A stretch of 64,000 nt of DNA from CAYSDH01 sp964429805 (GTDB taxonomy: Bacteria; Bacteroidota; Bacteroidia; Flavobacteriales_D; JABDKJ01). Where the stretch lies: the NCBI GenBank assembly GCA_964429805.1, contig CAYSDH010000008.1, forward strand, positions 11,586 to 75,585, in the 5' to 3' direction. Shown here one piece after another: positions 44,989 to 54,688 of this stretch (the first letter of the stretch is position 1; each line of letters begins with the position of its first letter). Under the pieces are notes generated by a model. The model was not told where the DNA came from and made no database searches. It saw only the letters and a list, made by a program, of their open reading frames with translations. A program made the translations under genes and the position numbers.

Positions 44989-45735
44989 TCAAGTCAGCAT
45001 GCCGCCATCGACATTGACCACTTGGCCTGTGATGTATGCGCTCATGTCAGAAGCCAAGAATACTGTGAGGTCGGCTACATCTTTAGGTGTTCCTCCTCGT
45101 TTGAGCGGAATGGCGTTTCTCCATTCTTCCACTACTTTCTCGTCTAGCTGTCCGGTCATCTCCGTTTCTATAAATCCGGGTGCAATGGCATTGCATCTGA
45201 TATTACGACTACCAAGCTCAAGCGCTATGGACTTTGTAAACCCAATTATTCCCGCCTTAGACGCAGCATAGTTTGACTGACCGGCATTTCCTTTTACTCC
45301 TACTACAGAGCTCATATTGATGATCGATCCGCTCCGTGCTTTGAGCATGGTGCGCTGCACTGCCTTAGTGAGGTTAAAGATTGACTTGAGGTTTATCTGT
45401 ATGACTTCGTCCCAGTGCTCTTCGGTCATTCTCATGAGCAGATTATCTCTGGTGATTCCTGCATTGTTGACCACGATATCTATCGTTCCAAACGCCTCAA
45501 CTACATCATCTACCAACTTTGTGGCATCATCATAAATGGCTGCATTACTCTTAAATCCCTTCGCTTCTCCACTTCCAGCAGTAAGCTCAGCCTCTAGGGC
45601 TTTTGCTTTTTCTTCTGACGATAAGTAGGTAAATGCGACACGGGCACCTTCATTGACAAATCGCTGTGCGATGGCTTTCCCTATTCCTCTTGATGCCCCC
45701 GTGACCAAGGCCACTTTTCCTTCCAATAATCCCAT
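44989..45735 (-). CDS. fabG: 3-oxoacyl-ACP reductase
   Basis: The roughly 248-residue short-chain dehydrogenase reduces 3-oxoacyl-ACP with NADPH in fatty acid elongation. It has the cofactor site VTGASRGIGKAIAQRF, NNAGITRDN, the catalytic SSVVGVKGNAGQSNYAASKA (Ser, Tyr, Lys) and the end GQVVNVDGGM. The in-frame ATG at 45777 lies upstream of the promoter; ATG 45735 before GLLEGKVALV is preferred. Transcription probably continues into the VWA-like gene. Confidence 0.95.
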   Translation of the reverse strand: MGLLEGKVALVTGASRGIGKAIAQRFVNEGARVAFTYLSSEEKAKALEAELTAGSGEAKGFKSNAAIYDDATKLVDDVVEAFGTIDIVVNNAGITRDNLLMRMTEEHWDEVIQINLKSIFNLTKAVQRTMLKARSGSIINMSSVVGVKGNAGQSNYAASKAGIIGFTKSIALELGSRNIRCNAIAPGFIETEMTGQLDEKVVEEWRNAIPLKRGGTPKDVADLTVFLASDMSAYITGQVVNVDGGMLT

Positions 45736-45764
45736 TCCAGACCTTGATTTATAAGTATATTGGT

Positions 45765-45772
45765 CAAATATA
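45765..45772 (-). promoter_or_regulatory. -7 box of fabG
   Basis: CAAATATA on the plus strand is TATATTTG on the minus strand, 30 bases before the fabG ATG. It lies between fabG and the divergent outer-membrane protein gene. Confidence 0.5.
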
Positions 45773-45792
45773 ACCACTTAAAAAAGGAAAAA

Positions 45793-46539
45793 ATGAAAAC
45801 AAGCATTTGTATGATGGGGCTCATGCTAGCCAGCCTATTTGGATATAGCCAAACGATGGTTGGTCTGCGCGGAAATGTGTCAAGCACATGGTTTCTGAAC
45901 AAAGAGGTATCAGACGCAGGAGATGAGTTAGATTATAAAGGAAGCTATGCTGGGGGAATAGGCATTGCGGCCATTCACATGTTTGGCGAAAAATCAGGAA
46001 TAGAAGTCGGTATTGGCAGCAATACCATGGTGCAGCAGTATCAAGGAACATTTGGAGAGGAAACTTTTGTGAGCCAGACGAAGTTGAATTTCATTGACAT
46101 TCCAATACTTTTTAAGAGCATTTCTGAAACTGGTTTTTACTTTGAGATTGGACCAAAAATTTCTCTTTTAGGTAGCGTTCAAGATAGTTTTGTGTCTCCA
46201 GAAGAAGAGGACAGGCCTACCACAGACAAAGACATTGCCGGAACCATGTTTTCTGGAGTACTCGGATTTGGATGGTTCTTTGACCTCAATGACAATTTGA
46301 AACTGGGTACTGGTCTGCGATTCAACTACGGGCTCAATGACTTGACTACTGAGGTGTCTTTGGAAGACTACGGATCTGCGGAGTTTGAAAACTCACTAAA
46401 CGGATTAGCTCACACATACTTCCCTGAGCAGTTTGACCCAATGACACTTGAAACGACTAGAGAAGAGTCATTAGAGTATGGTGCCACTCATGGAGCCGCG
46501 CTAGATTTAAATATCGGACTATACTACGTGTTTGACTAA
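45793..46539 (+). CDS. Outer-membrane beta-barrel protein, PorT-like
   Basis: The 248-residue protein has a signal peptide (MGLMLASLFGYSQ) and a small eight-strand barrel of the outer-membrane-protein beta-barrel type: GLRGNVSSTWFLNKEV, GGIGIAAIHMFGEKSGIEVG, then LNFIDIPILFKSI and YFEIGPKISLLGS. The closing strand is DLNIGLYYVFD. Met12 of the longest frame (45793) begins the signal peptide. Members of this family include PorT/Sprt-type proteins linked to secretion, but no specific role can be read here. Confidence 0.82.
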   Translation: MKTSICMMGLMLASLFGYSQTMVGLRGNVSSTWFLNKEVSDAGDELDYKGSYAGGIGIAAIHMFGEKSGIEVGIGSNTMVQQYQGTFGEETFVSQTKLNFIDIPILFKSISETGFYFEIGPKISLLGSVQDSFVSPEEEDRPTTDKDIAGTMFSGVLGFGWFFDLNDNLKLGTGLRFNYGLNDLTTEVSLEDYGSAEFENSLNGLAHTYFPEQFDPMTLETTREESLEYGATHGAALDLNIGLYYVFD

Positions 46540-46631
46540 AGCCACTTGAAAAGCTGCGCAGAGTGCAACATCATTCTGTGCGACAATCGAGATTAGTTTG
46601 AGCGTGGATGTCCACGTATATATAAAGACAT

Positions 46632-46669
46632 AAAAAAAGGCGACTCGTAAATAACGAGTCGCCTTTTTT
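46632..46669. terminator. Bidirectional terminator between the barrel gene and sucD
   Basis: GGCGACTCGT and ACGAGTCGCC form a perfect stem around the loop AAATA, with A7 on one side and T6 on the other. It serves both convergent genes. Confidence 0.93.
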
Positions 46670-46686
46670 GTGTTTTGATAACTTGA

Positions 46687-47565
46687 TTAGGCAGTTACTC
46701 CTAGCGCTTCAGCCATCTTTGTTCCGATGTCTGCTGGCGAGTCAACCACGTGAATACCACAATCTCTCATGATGGCTTTCTTAGCCGCTGCAGACTCGTC
46801 TTCTCCTGAGACGATGGCACCAGCGTGCCCCATAGTACGACCAGCTGGAGCAGTCTCTCCTGCAATAAATCCTACTACAGGCTTCGTTCCGTTTTCTTTA
46901 ATCCAACGAGCCGCTTTGGCTTCAAGGTCTCCACCTATCTCACCAATCATGACGATACCTCTGGTCTCATCATCAGCCATAAATAGTTTGATGGCATCAA
47001 GGGTTGTTGTACCAATGATAGGGTCACCTCCGATACCAATGGCCGTTGTGATTCCCATTCCAGCTTTCACTATTTGGTCTGTCGCTTCGTACGTGAGTGT
47101 ACCAGATTTTGATACAACACCGACAGCTCCTTTCTTAAAGATGAAGCCTGGCATAATACCAATCTTAGCCTCATCGGCAGTCATGATTCCTGGACAGTTA
47201 GGTCCTATTAGCGTGCAGTCCTTATCTGAGATATAGTTTTTTGCTTTCACCATGTCCTTTACAGGTATTCCTTCTGTAATGGCTACGATGACTTTAATTC
47301 CAGCATCTGCAGCTTCCATAATGGCATCTGCAGCAAAGGCCGGAGGTACAAAAAGTATAGACACATCTGCGCCTGTATTTTTTACTGCTTCTTCTACTGT
47401 GTTAAACACTGGTTTGTCTAGATGCGTTTGTCCGCCTTTACCGGGCGTGACTCCACCTACAACCTGTGTTCCATATTCTATCATCTGGCCGGCATGGAAA
47501 GTTCCCTCTCCTCCAGTGAATCCCTGAACAATTACTTTCGAATCTTTATTGACAAGTACTGACAT
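46687..47565 (-). CDS. sucD: Succinyl-CoA ligase, alpha subunit
   Basis: The 292-residue subunit binds CoA and carries the phosphohistidine. It has KVIVQGFTGGEGTFHAGQMI at the start, FVPPAFAADAIMEA, ITEGIPVKDM, and IGPNCPGIMTADEAKIGIMP. The active His is in TMGHAGAIVSG. It converts succinyl-CoA to succinate with NTP formation in the TCA cycle. The beta subunit gene sucC is not in this window, so the two are separated. Confidence 0.97.
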   Translation of the reverse strand: MSVLVNKDSKVIVQGFTGGEGTFHAGQMIEYGTQVVGGVTPGKGGQTHLDKPVFNTVEEAVKNTGADVSILFVPPAFAADAIMEAADAGIKVIVAITEGIPVKDMVKAKNYISDKDCTLIGPNCPGIMTADEAKIGIMPGFIFKKGAVGVVSKSGTLTYEATDQIVKAGMGITTAIGIGGDPIIGTTTLDAIKLFMADDETRGIVMIGEIGGDLEAKAARWIKENGTKPVVGFIAGETAPAGRTMGHAGAIVSGEDESAAAKKAIMRDCGIHVVDSPADIGTKMAEALGVTA

Positions 47566-47675
47566 ATCCTTTTCTTAGTTGTCTGCGAAATTACGTTTTA
47601 CAAAGACTAATCAAAGCTGATGCTTGTTAAGGAAAAAGAGATTTTCAACAAGAAATTGGCATACATTTAAGCCGT

Positions 47676-49037
47676 ATGCATTCTAACGACACCATTTGTG
47701 CAGTAAGCACCCCGCCTGGAGTGGGCGGCATTGCCATCATACGTGTCTCAGGACCAATGACTTTCGAGTACTGCGACCGTTATTTCTCTAAAAATATCGA
47801 AGCTCAAGATGCAAACACCATCATATTTGGTGAGTGGCGAGAAGGCAAGCGAGTGATTGATGAAGTGCTGATCAGCAAGTTTATCGGCCCGGCCTCTTTT
47901 ACCGGAGAAGATGTGGTTGAAATATCTGTGCATGGCTCGCGGTACATTCAGGCCGAGACGCTGCGCACTCTGATTGAAGCTGGCTGCCGATCAGCTGGCC
48001 CTGGAGAATTTACTCAGCGTGCATTTCTGAATAATAAGATGGATTTGAGCCAAGCAGAGGCCGTGGCTGACCTAATTGCCACTGAGTCACTCACCGCACA
48101 CAGGCTGGCCATGCAGCAGATGAAGGGTACTTTTTCGAGTGAGATTAATGACTTGAGGCAGCAACTCATAGACTTTGCTTCGCTGATAGAACTGGAGCTT
48201 GATTTTTCTGAAGAAGATGTGGAGTTTGCCGATAGAGATCAGTTTCGCACGCTAATCAACCTTATTCTCAAAAGAGTCAACGAACTGTCAGAGTCGTTTA
48301 AGCTCGGCAACGTGTTAAAAAACGGAGTCCCAGTGGCAATCATCGGTGCGCCTAACAGTGGCAAGTCGACTTTGCTCAACGCACTTTTAAAAGAACAAAG
48401 AGCCATCGTTTCAGATATACCGGGCACGACTAGAGATGCCATAGAAGACACGGTAAACTTAGGTGGTGTCACCTTCAGATTTATTGACACGGCCGGCCTG
48501 CGTGTGACCGAAGACATTATAGAAAACAAAGGGATTGATATTGCCAAAAAGAAGGCAGCTGATGCTAGTATTATTTTAAAAATAATGGACGCGAGCCAAG
48601 AGTTGATGGAGGCAGAAGGACGACTTTTTGGAAACTACTTTGACTCAGTAGACTGGGAAGATGACGAGCGCACAGTGACCATATATAATAAGATAGACCA
48701 AGTGCAGGAGCAGCAAATACCAGACGATGTAATCGGTATCTCAGCGCTCAAAGAAACTGGCCTCAGCAACCTGAAAGAAAAGCTGATTGATATGGTAGAC
48801 CTGGGCACGCGGTCTAGCGGAGATGTCATCATCAGTAATGCCCGTCATTATGAAGTGCTGAGCAAAGTAGGCCAAGCCCTCAATGATGTAAACACGGGCT
48901 TAGACCAAGGCCTGAGTGGAGACCTGATGGCCATTGACATTAGAAAAGCGCTGCATTATCTTGGAGAACTCACAGGTGCCATTACGACTGAAGATTTGCT
49001 GGGAAATATCTTTTCGCGATTCTGTATCGGTAAGTAG
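47676..49037 (+). CDS. mnmE: tRNA modification GTPase MnmE
   Basis: The 453-residue GTPase, with MnmG, modifies the wobble uridine of tRNAs. It shows the N-terminal CAVSTPPGVGGIAIIRVSG, the G1 loop GAPNSGKSTLLNALL, DIPGTTRDAIEDTV, DTAGLRVTEDIIE, NKID, and the C-terminal Cys in FCIGK that is needed for the reaction. It is on its own, with a weak TACATTTA box just upstream. Confidence 0.97.
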   Translation: MHSNDTICAVSTPPGVGGIAIIRVSGPMTFEYCDRYFSKNIEAQDANTIIFGEWREGKRVIDEVLISKFIGPASFTGEDVVEISVHGSRYIQAETLRTLIEAGCRSAGPGEFTQRAFLNNKMDLSQAEAVADLIATESLTAHRLAMQQMKGTFSSEINDLRQQLIDFASLIELELDFSEEDVEFADRDQFRTLINLILKRVNELSESFKLGNVLKNGVPVAIIGAPNSGKSTLLNALLKEQRAIVSDIPGTTRDAIEDTVNLGGVTFRFIDTAGLRVTEDIIENKGIDIAKKKAADASIILKIMDASQELMEAEGRLFGNYFDSVDWEDDERTVTIYNKIDQVQEQQIPDDVIGISALKETGLSNLKEKLIDMVDLGTRSSGDVIISNARHYEVLSKVGQALNDVNTGLDQGLSGDLMAIDIRKALHYLGELTGAITTEDLLGNIFSRFCIGK

Positions 49038-49118
49038 GTGATTAGCTTTTATAGAGATGGTGTTTATTGACATGTAGAACCTTGTTCATTACGCTAATTC
49101 AAACTATTTTCATCTCCG

Positions 49119-50213
49119 ATGAAATGGCGCATTGCTCTTCTTGTATCCCTCCTATTCTTTTTCTCTTGCGGGAAAGACGAAGAGACTCCCAACCCAGACC
49201 CAACACCTCCTGCCCCGCCTACCTCACCTGTGGTTTTTGATATTGATGCCGTGCCGTATGGCACCCTTTCTCAATACAACTTCTTTAGTGACGACATGCA
49301 AGACCAAGACCCTGTCTATGGAGTCTTGCCTTATGACGTCATTTCGCCACTATTTTCAGATTATGCCAAAAAGAAAAGATTTATCTGGATGCCAGAAGGC
49401 AAACAGGCTTCTTATGTGGCTGACCATGAAGTGCTGGCTTTTGAAGATGAGACGGTACTGCTTAAAACGTTTTACTACGACAATGTGCAGCCAAGTGGCA
49501 ACCGCAAAATTATCGAGACCCGATTGGAGTACAAGAAGAATGGCGTGTGGCAGTTTGCCGATTACATTTGGAATGAAGACCAATCAGAAGCCTTTCTTGA
49601 TGTGGATGGAAGCTTTACTCCTGTGACGTGGGTCAGCGACTTAGGCGAAGAACGAAGCATTAATTATAGAATCCCCTCAGATTCTGAATGTTTCACCTGT
49701 CATAAAAATGATGGTACGGGTGTGCCAATCGGCCCGAAGCCTCAGAATATTAATATGAATTACGATTACGCGGAGGGCAGCGTAAATCAGCTGGAGAAGT
49801 GGATAGAATTTGGATACTTGGAAGATGCACTTCCAAGCGACATTCTGACTACGGTGGCTTGGGACAACCCGAGTGAAGACATCTTAAAGAGAGTCAGGTC
49901 ATACATAGATATGAACTGCGCCCATTGCCATCAGAATGGTTCGCACTGCGATTACAGACCCATGAGATTTGCCTATGATGAATCGCTCATAGATGAAAAC
50001 CTAGGAATTTGTATAGAGCCTGATGAAGAGATTAGCCCAGTGCTCACTCACATTGTAGCTAGAGGAGTACCCGCGAGTTCAGTGTTGCTTTATAGACTGA
50101 ATAGCGAAGATGAAGCCGTGCGAATGCCATTGCTCGGACGATCTATTGTCCATGAAGAGGGAGTTGCACTGATAGAAGAGTGGATTGAATCGCTTGGGCC
50201 ACCATGCCAATGA
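49119..50213 (+). CDS. Di-haem c-type cytochrome-like lipoprotein (SO2930 family)
   Basis: The 364-residue lipoprotein (lipobox FFSC) has a Pro-rich linker, then a domain beginning LSQYNFFSDDMQDQDPVYG that is typical of the SO2930 family. Two haem motifs follow: Cys191-Phe-Thr-Cys194-His195 and Cys267-Ala-His-Cys270-His271. It should be exported and bind two c-type haems. It may take electrons from an enzyme in the periplasm or at the surface. It precedes the FG-GAP protein gene by 32 bases, so both could be one transcript. Confidence 0.78.
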   Translation: MKWRIALLVSLLFFFSCGKDEETPNPDPTPPAPPTSPVVFDIDAVPYGTLSQYNFFSDDMQDQDPVYGVLPYDVISPLFSDYAKKKRFIWMPEGKQASYVADHEVLAFEDETVLLKTFYYDNVQPSGNRKIIETRLEYKKNGVWQFADYIWNEDQSEAFLDVDGSFTPVTWVSDLGEERSINYRIPSDSECFTCHKNDGTGVPIGPKPQNINMNYDYAEGSVNQLEKWIEFGYLEDALPSDILTTVAWDNPSEDILKRVRSYIDMNCAHCHQNGSHCDYRPMRFAYDESLIDENLGICIEPDEEISPVLTHIVARGVPASSVLLYRLNSEDEAVRMPLLGRSIVHEEGVALIEEWIESLGPPCQ

Positions 50214-50245
50214 ACTATTTATAAAGAAGACCAAAATTTGAATTT

Positions 50246-52231
50246 ATGAAACACAGCATACTTTTTATTGTAGCCCTCGCATTTAGCCTATGCACTAATG
50301 CACAAGACGATTGTTTCTCAGCGCTACCGATAGAAGCTGGACTATACACAGTAGATGCCATTGATGGTGCCAGTCCACCAAGCTTAGATTGCAACTCTGG
50401 CTCTGCGGCTACTCATGCAGAGTGGTATGTATACTCGTCACCTCAAGCACAGTTAGTCACGATTACCACTGACCTACTGATTAATTCTGGCTTGGACACG
50501 CGAGTCAACGTGTTTGTGTATGGCTGCGATTTTGACATTTGTGAAGGCGGTGATGATAACTCAGGATCAGGTGACCTGTGCGAGATGACTTTTAGCGCCA
50601 TGCCTAACACAGTATATCACATTGTATTTGACGATTCGGGTTCAGATGTTGGCTTTGACTTTGAGCTCATTGAAGAAGAACTTGGTGGAGGTCTACTCTC
50701 ATTCACTTCAGAAGCAAATAGTCCTAGTGTACTTGCCACTGTTGACATGAATGGCGATATGCTTGATGACCTTGTGAGTGCAACATCTACTTCTGTGACA
50801 GTTAAGTATCAGTTAAGCACAGGAGGATTTGAGACAGAGACCTTTTCTTTTCCTTCTGCTCAGAATAGTCCGTCATGGAGTTTAGCAGCCGCTGATTATG
50901 ATGAAAATGGATACACAGACCTGCTATACGGTGGAGGATCTGGAGTGAGTATAATGAAGCGCACAGATGACGGAACTTCCTTCACTGAAGTGACCACTGG
51001 AGACTACGTGTTCTCACAGCGATCAAACTTTGTAGACATTGACAATGACGGAAATCTAGACGCGTTTGTCTGTCATGATGTGGAGCCAAATGTCTACTAT
51101 ATTAATGATGGTTCAGGTGGCGTGACATTCTACCAAGGAGGATTGGGAGACACACCTGACGGTGGTAACTACGGCTCTGTCTGGATAGACTATGATAATG
51201 ACTGCGACATGGACCTCTTCTTGGCCAAATGCCGAGGAGGTGTAGGCCCAGCCAACATCAATCAACTGCACCGCAATAATGGTGATGGTACGTTTACAGA
51301 AGTTGGCCCTACGAGCGGACTCGAAGACAACGTGCAGACTTGGTCTTCTGCCTGGGGTGACTATGACAATGATGGTGATATGGACTGCTATGTTGGTGCC
51401 AGTAGCACGAGCAATGGCAGCCACAAGATGATGGAAAATAATGGTGACGGTACGTTTACTGACATCACTGAAGGTACAGGCTTTGACACGTTTGCACCAA
51501 CCAGTACCGAAAACGCTTGTTCTGACTTTAACAATGATGGCTACATCGACATATTGGCTGCAGGAAATACGATTATGTTAAATAATGGCGACTGGACATT
51601 TACGCCAGTATTTACTGGTTTTTCAAATGCATCGCATGGTGACATTAACAATGATGGCTTTATGGACGTGGTTGGTTTTAGCATGAACATCAATAATGGA
51701 AATGACAACAACTACATCAAAGTGCACACGGAAGGGGTGGTGTCTAATCTAGAAGGAATAGGGTGCAGAATCACAATCTCTTCAGCGCTAGGGAATCAGA
51801 TCAGAGAAATCAGAAGTGGAGAAGGATTCAGGTACATGAGCAGCCTCAATGCCCATTTTGGAATTGGTACTGATGAAGCTATTTCAGTGGTCAAAGTGCA
51901 CTGGCCGTCAGGTATTATTGACGTGATAGAAAACCCTCCTATTAATACGACTATTAATGTGGTAGAAGGATCTACAGTTGTGGGAGTTGATGAGCTGGCA
52001 AGCGAACGCATGACACTAAGTCCTAATCCTGCTGTCAATGTTATCAGCGTGCAGAGTGATGATATTATCGGGACAACTAACGCTGCCATTTTTGACTTGA
52101 GCGGGAAGCGTGTCTATAATGACCCACTGACCAATGGAACGATTGATGTCAGTGCGCTGGCTTCAGGCAACTACATTCTGAGGATTGAGAGTAACGGAAA
52201 ACTCTTTAAAAAGCAGTTTACCAAAGAGTAA
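50246..52231 (+). CDS. T9SS-secreted FG-GAP/ASPIC-UnbV repeat protein
   Basis: The 661-residue protein has a signal peptide. At about 35-150 lies a beta-rich domain (LETRV-type line near residue 90), followed by at least six calcium-binding-type repeats, for example DIDNDGNLDAFVCHD, DYDNDGDMDCYVGAS and DINNDGFMDVVGFS. Together they suggest an FG-GAP beta-propeller. A UnbV/ASPIC segment follows (NQIREIRSGEGFRYMSSLNA) and then a T9SS sorting domain (LSPNPAVNVISVQS). It resembles the CRTAC1 family of surface adhesins. Its ligand is unknown. Confidence 0.85.
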   Translation: MKHSILFIVALAFSLCTNAQDDCFSALPIEAGLYTVDAIDGASPPSLDCNSGSAATHAEWYVYSSPQAQLVTITTDLLINSGLDTRVNVFVYGCDFDICEGGDDNSGSGDLCEMTFSAMPNTVYHIVFDDSGSDVGFDFELIEEELGGGLLSFTSEANSPSVLATVDMNGDMLDDLVSATSTSVTVKYQLSTGGFETETFSFPSAQNSPSWSLAAADYDENGYTDLLYGGGSGVSIMKRTDDGTSFTEVTTGDYVFSQRSNFVDIDNDGNLDAFVCHDVEPNVYYINDGSGGVTFYQGGLGDTPDGGNYGSVWIDYDNDCDMDLFLAKCRGGVGPANINQLHRNNGDGTFTEVGPTSGLEDNVQTWSSAWGDYDNDGDMDCYVGASSTSNGSHKMMENNGDGTFTDITEGTGFDTFAPTSTENACSDFNNDGYIDILAAGNTIMLNNGDWTFTPVFTGFSNASHGDINNDGFMDVVGFSMNINNGNDNNYIKVHTEGVVSNLEGIGCRITISSALGNQIREIRSGEGFRYMSSLNAHFGIGTDEAISVVKVHWPSGIIDVIENPPINTTINVVEGSTVVGVDELASERMTLSPNPAVNVISVQSDDIIGTTNAAIFDLSGKRVYNDPLTNGTIDVSALASGNYILRIESNGKLFKKQFTKE

Positions 52232-52252
52232 AAACGGACCCCTGACAGGCGT

Positions 52253-52723
52253 TTAATCTACCGAGGAAAGTATCTTTTTTAGCATGGCGATTTGTCCGAG
52301 ATGGTAATGACCGTGTTCTATGATGCCCAGCACATTGCGAAAGTAACTGCCGTACTTTTCATCCGTAAAGTGCTCATTTAGTATGTCATCATCCATGCGC
52401 TCCACGGCCTGTGCGAAGTCCTCCCCTTCTTGCCACATGAGTGTCTGCATGCGCTGCCAATCTGACTCTGACTCAATAGGCGGGTGAGCGAAACTAAACT
52501 TGTCTTTGATGTCGAGTGTCCCTCCTTTAAACACTTGGAGCGCGCCCTTCACATAGTAGTGAATGTGATACGTCAATGTGGCGATGGTATGAAGCGTCTC
52601 TACCTTAGTTGTCGCTTGCTCCCAGTTAATTCCATCCAGGGTCTTTTGCACAGAAGAAGCAGTCCAATTGCCTCCAAAGTAAAATTCTCTAAAATGCTTC
52701 GCTAAGTTTTTTGTGCTGTCCAT
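52253..52723 (-). CDS. DinB-family protein
   Basis: The 156-residue protein is a four-helix-bundle DinB-like protein. Metal-binding histidines appear in the lines YHIHYYVKGAL and IIEHGHYHLGQIAMLKK. Many members bind a divalent metal and act as thiol transferases or in stress responses. Its neighbours are other small stress-type genes (VOC, YjdM). Confidence 0.75.
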   Translation of the reverse strand: MDSTKNLAKHFREFYFGGNWTASSVQKTLDGINWEQATTKVETLHTIATLTYHIHYYVKGALQVFKGGTLDIKDKFSFAHPPIESESDWQRMQTLMWQEGEDFAQAVERMDDDILNEHFTDEKYGSYFRNVLGIIEHGHYHLGQIAMLKKILSSVD

Positions 52724-52819
52724 TTGGGGAGATTTTGATGTCTAAATTAACTCTTGATTTGGGCCCCGGTGTCTTCGCACCCTAAATTGGTTAATCACCA
52801 GTGGGCTGCGGTGCGAACC

Positions 52820-53173
52820 TTACTCTACGACTTCACACCACACCGCCAACTCATTACCTGAAGGGTCTATAAATTGAAATCTACTGCCACCTGGAAATGA
52901 AAATATGTCTACGCTAATCCGGCAACCGAGCTCAATAATTTTTGCCTTGATATGCTCAAGATTATCATGATGAATGACAACCAATGCGCCATTGACCACC
53001 TCTTGATCAGTCAACTCAAAACCGCCAGCCACACCGCTCTCTGAAAAGGACACATAGTTGGGACCATAATCAGTGAACACCCATGAAAAAGCGGATGAGT
53101 AAAACGTTTTTATCTCTTCAAGATTCTTTGCCTTGAGCTCGATGTAGTTTATGTGACAGTCTTTTGTTTTCAT
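52820..53173 (-). CDS. VOC-family protein (glyoxalase/bleomycin-resistance fold)
   Basis: The 117-residue protein has the typical VOC halves: NYIELKAKNLEEIKTFYSSA at the start and GGSRFQFIDPSGNELAVWCE at the end. The metal-binding positions are only partly clear (His8 and the final Glu). Function cannot be read from the sequence. Confidence 0.8.
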   Translation of the reverse strand: MKTKDCHINYIELKAKNLEEIKTFYSSAFSWVFTDYGPNYVSFSESGVAGGFELTDQEVVNGALVVIHHDNLEHIKAKIIELGCRISVDIFSFPGGSRFQFIDPSGNELAVWCEVVE

Positions 53174-53223
53174 AGTTTTCTTCTTCTCAAATAGCGAGTG
53201 GTGGTCGCAACGAAGCGCTAGCT

Positions 53224-53562
53224 CTATGCCTTTCGGACAAATTCTGACTTGAGCCCCATGGCACCAAAGCCATCAATTTTACATGAGATATCATGGTCAC
53301 CATCTACCAATCGTATGTTCTTTACTTTGGTCCCAGCTTTAACTGGTTTAGGCGCTCCTTTTACGGGTAAGTCTTTTATAACGATCACCGTATCGCCATC
53401 CTGAAGTGGGTTACCATTGGCATCCTTCACTTGACCTTCGACTTCAGCAGCGGCCAATTCTTCTGGGTGCCACTCATGGCCACACTCTGGGCACATCATG
53501 CTCTGACCAGTTGGATAGGCGTATTCAGATTTACACTCCGGACAAGGATTAGTATCACTCAT
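53224..53562 (-). CDS. yjdM: YjdM/PhnA zinc-ribbon protein
   Basis: The 112-residue protein has an N-terminal zinc ribbon (CPECKSEYAYPTGQSMMCPE and CGHEWHPEE) and the C-terminal SH3-like KOW part (GDTVIVIKDLPVKGAPKPVK, then IDGFGAMGLKSEFVRKA) of the YjdM family. Its function is unsettled despite the old link to phosphonate use. Met17 of the longest frame (53562) starts the zinc ribbon and is preferred. Confidence 0.93.
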   Translation of the reverse strand: MSDTNPCPECKSEYAYPTGQSMMCPECGHEWHPEELAAAEVEGQVKDANGNPLQDGDTVIVIKDLPVKGAPKPVKAGTKVKNIRLVDGDHDISCKIDGFGAMGLKSEFVRKA

Positions 53563-53686
53563 TTCTTTTAGGTTCTCTTGCGAATTTAATGAGCCGACAT
53601 CACAGTTCATCCGTACTACTCGTAAAAGACAGACAGACTTTCTAACAGCCTCTATGTCTCTTAACCATGAGTAGGCAGTCAGATGA

Positions 53687-54688
53687 CTACTCGTAAAAGG
53701 TCTCGATGTAGGCAGAGTATTCTTTCTTTTTTAAGACCAATCTATTCCAGACGGCACTTAAGAAGCCTAGTCCATATCCGAATAGTTGGACATAACTAGT
53801 CAGCACCGCGGTCGCGCCAATAGTTGCATTTTTGTTTTTCATTGACGCATCAATAAACAAGAGTGTGGCGTGAATCAGAGTGGGAATTAAAAAGACTGTC
53901 GAGAATGCGAATGCCAATATCCAGCAAGCAATTGACCCAACCGTAAACACAGTCGGTGCCAAGTGAACCAGCTTCAGCGAGTGCGGATGGCGCTTATACA
54001 GACTAATGCGTGCAATGCCTGAGTTAAAGACTTGCTTGTAAAATTGCTTAAAGCTCGTTCTGCGTTTGTGATAGACAAAAGCCTCTTTGATCAGCTTGGT
54101 TTGAAATCCGTTTTTCAGAATTCTAATGCTCATGTCAATATCCTCTCCAAATCGCATGAGAGAGAATCCTTTGGTCTTTTCAAACACCTCTCTAGAGTAG
54201 CCCATATTAAAACTACGCGGGTAGAACTTATCTAGCTTTTCGCTATTTCCTCTTATGCCGCCAGTGGTAAAAAAGGAAGTCATGGAGTAGTTAATTGCCT
54301 TTTGCAAGAGTGTAAAATCACTGTGCGCCTGATCAGGACCACCAAAGGCATCAACAAAAGAATTGGTCAACGAATCATGCACAATGCTGAAGTAAGCAGG
54401 CGGCAGCACACAGTCCGAGTCTAAGAAGATGCAGTAGTTACCCTTGGCTCGCACAAAGCCGTAATTCCTGCTTTGGCCTGGTCCAGAGTTAGTTTTAAAA
54501 AAATACTTGATGTCTAACTGCTCGTCAAACTGCTTGCAGATTGCGTCACACTTTTCGTCAGACCCATCTTCGACTATAACCACTTCAAACCCACCAAGCG
54601 TTTGAGTCGCTAGACTCTCCAATAACTCCAGCACCTCTTTAGGCCGGTTATAGACAGGTATGATAAATGAAATGTTGAGCCCTTTCAC
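53687..54688 (-). CDS. Glycosyltransferase family 2 with C-terminal membrane helices
   Basis: The 333-residue protein has the GT2 lines SFIIPVYNRPKEVLELLESL, VVIVEDGSDEKCDAI and YCIFLDSDCVLPPAYF (DxD). FGEDIDMSIRILKNGFQT and QTKLIKEAFVYHKRRTSFKQ follow, and two or three membrane helices lie near 240-310. It probably adds a sugar to a cell-envelope lipid or polysaccharide. It is not linked to the glycosyltransferase cluster at 18493-21985. Confidence 0.85.
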   Translation of the reverse strand: MKGLNISFIIPVYNRPKEVLELLESLATQTLGGFEVVIVEDGSDEKCDAICKQFDEQLDIKYFFKTNSGPGQSRNYGFVRAKGNYCIFLDSDCVLPPAYFSIVHDSLTNSFVDAFGGPDQAHSDFTLLQKAINYSMTSFFTTGGIRGNSEKLDKFYPRSFNMGYSREVFEKTKGFSLMRFGEDIDMSIRILKNGFQTKLIKEAFVYHKRRTSFKQFYKQVFNSGIARISLYKRHPHSLKLVHLAPTVFTVGSIACWILAFAFSTVFLIPTLIHATLLFIDASMKNKNATIGATAVLTSYVQLFGYGLGFLSAVWNRLVLKKKEYSAYIETFYE

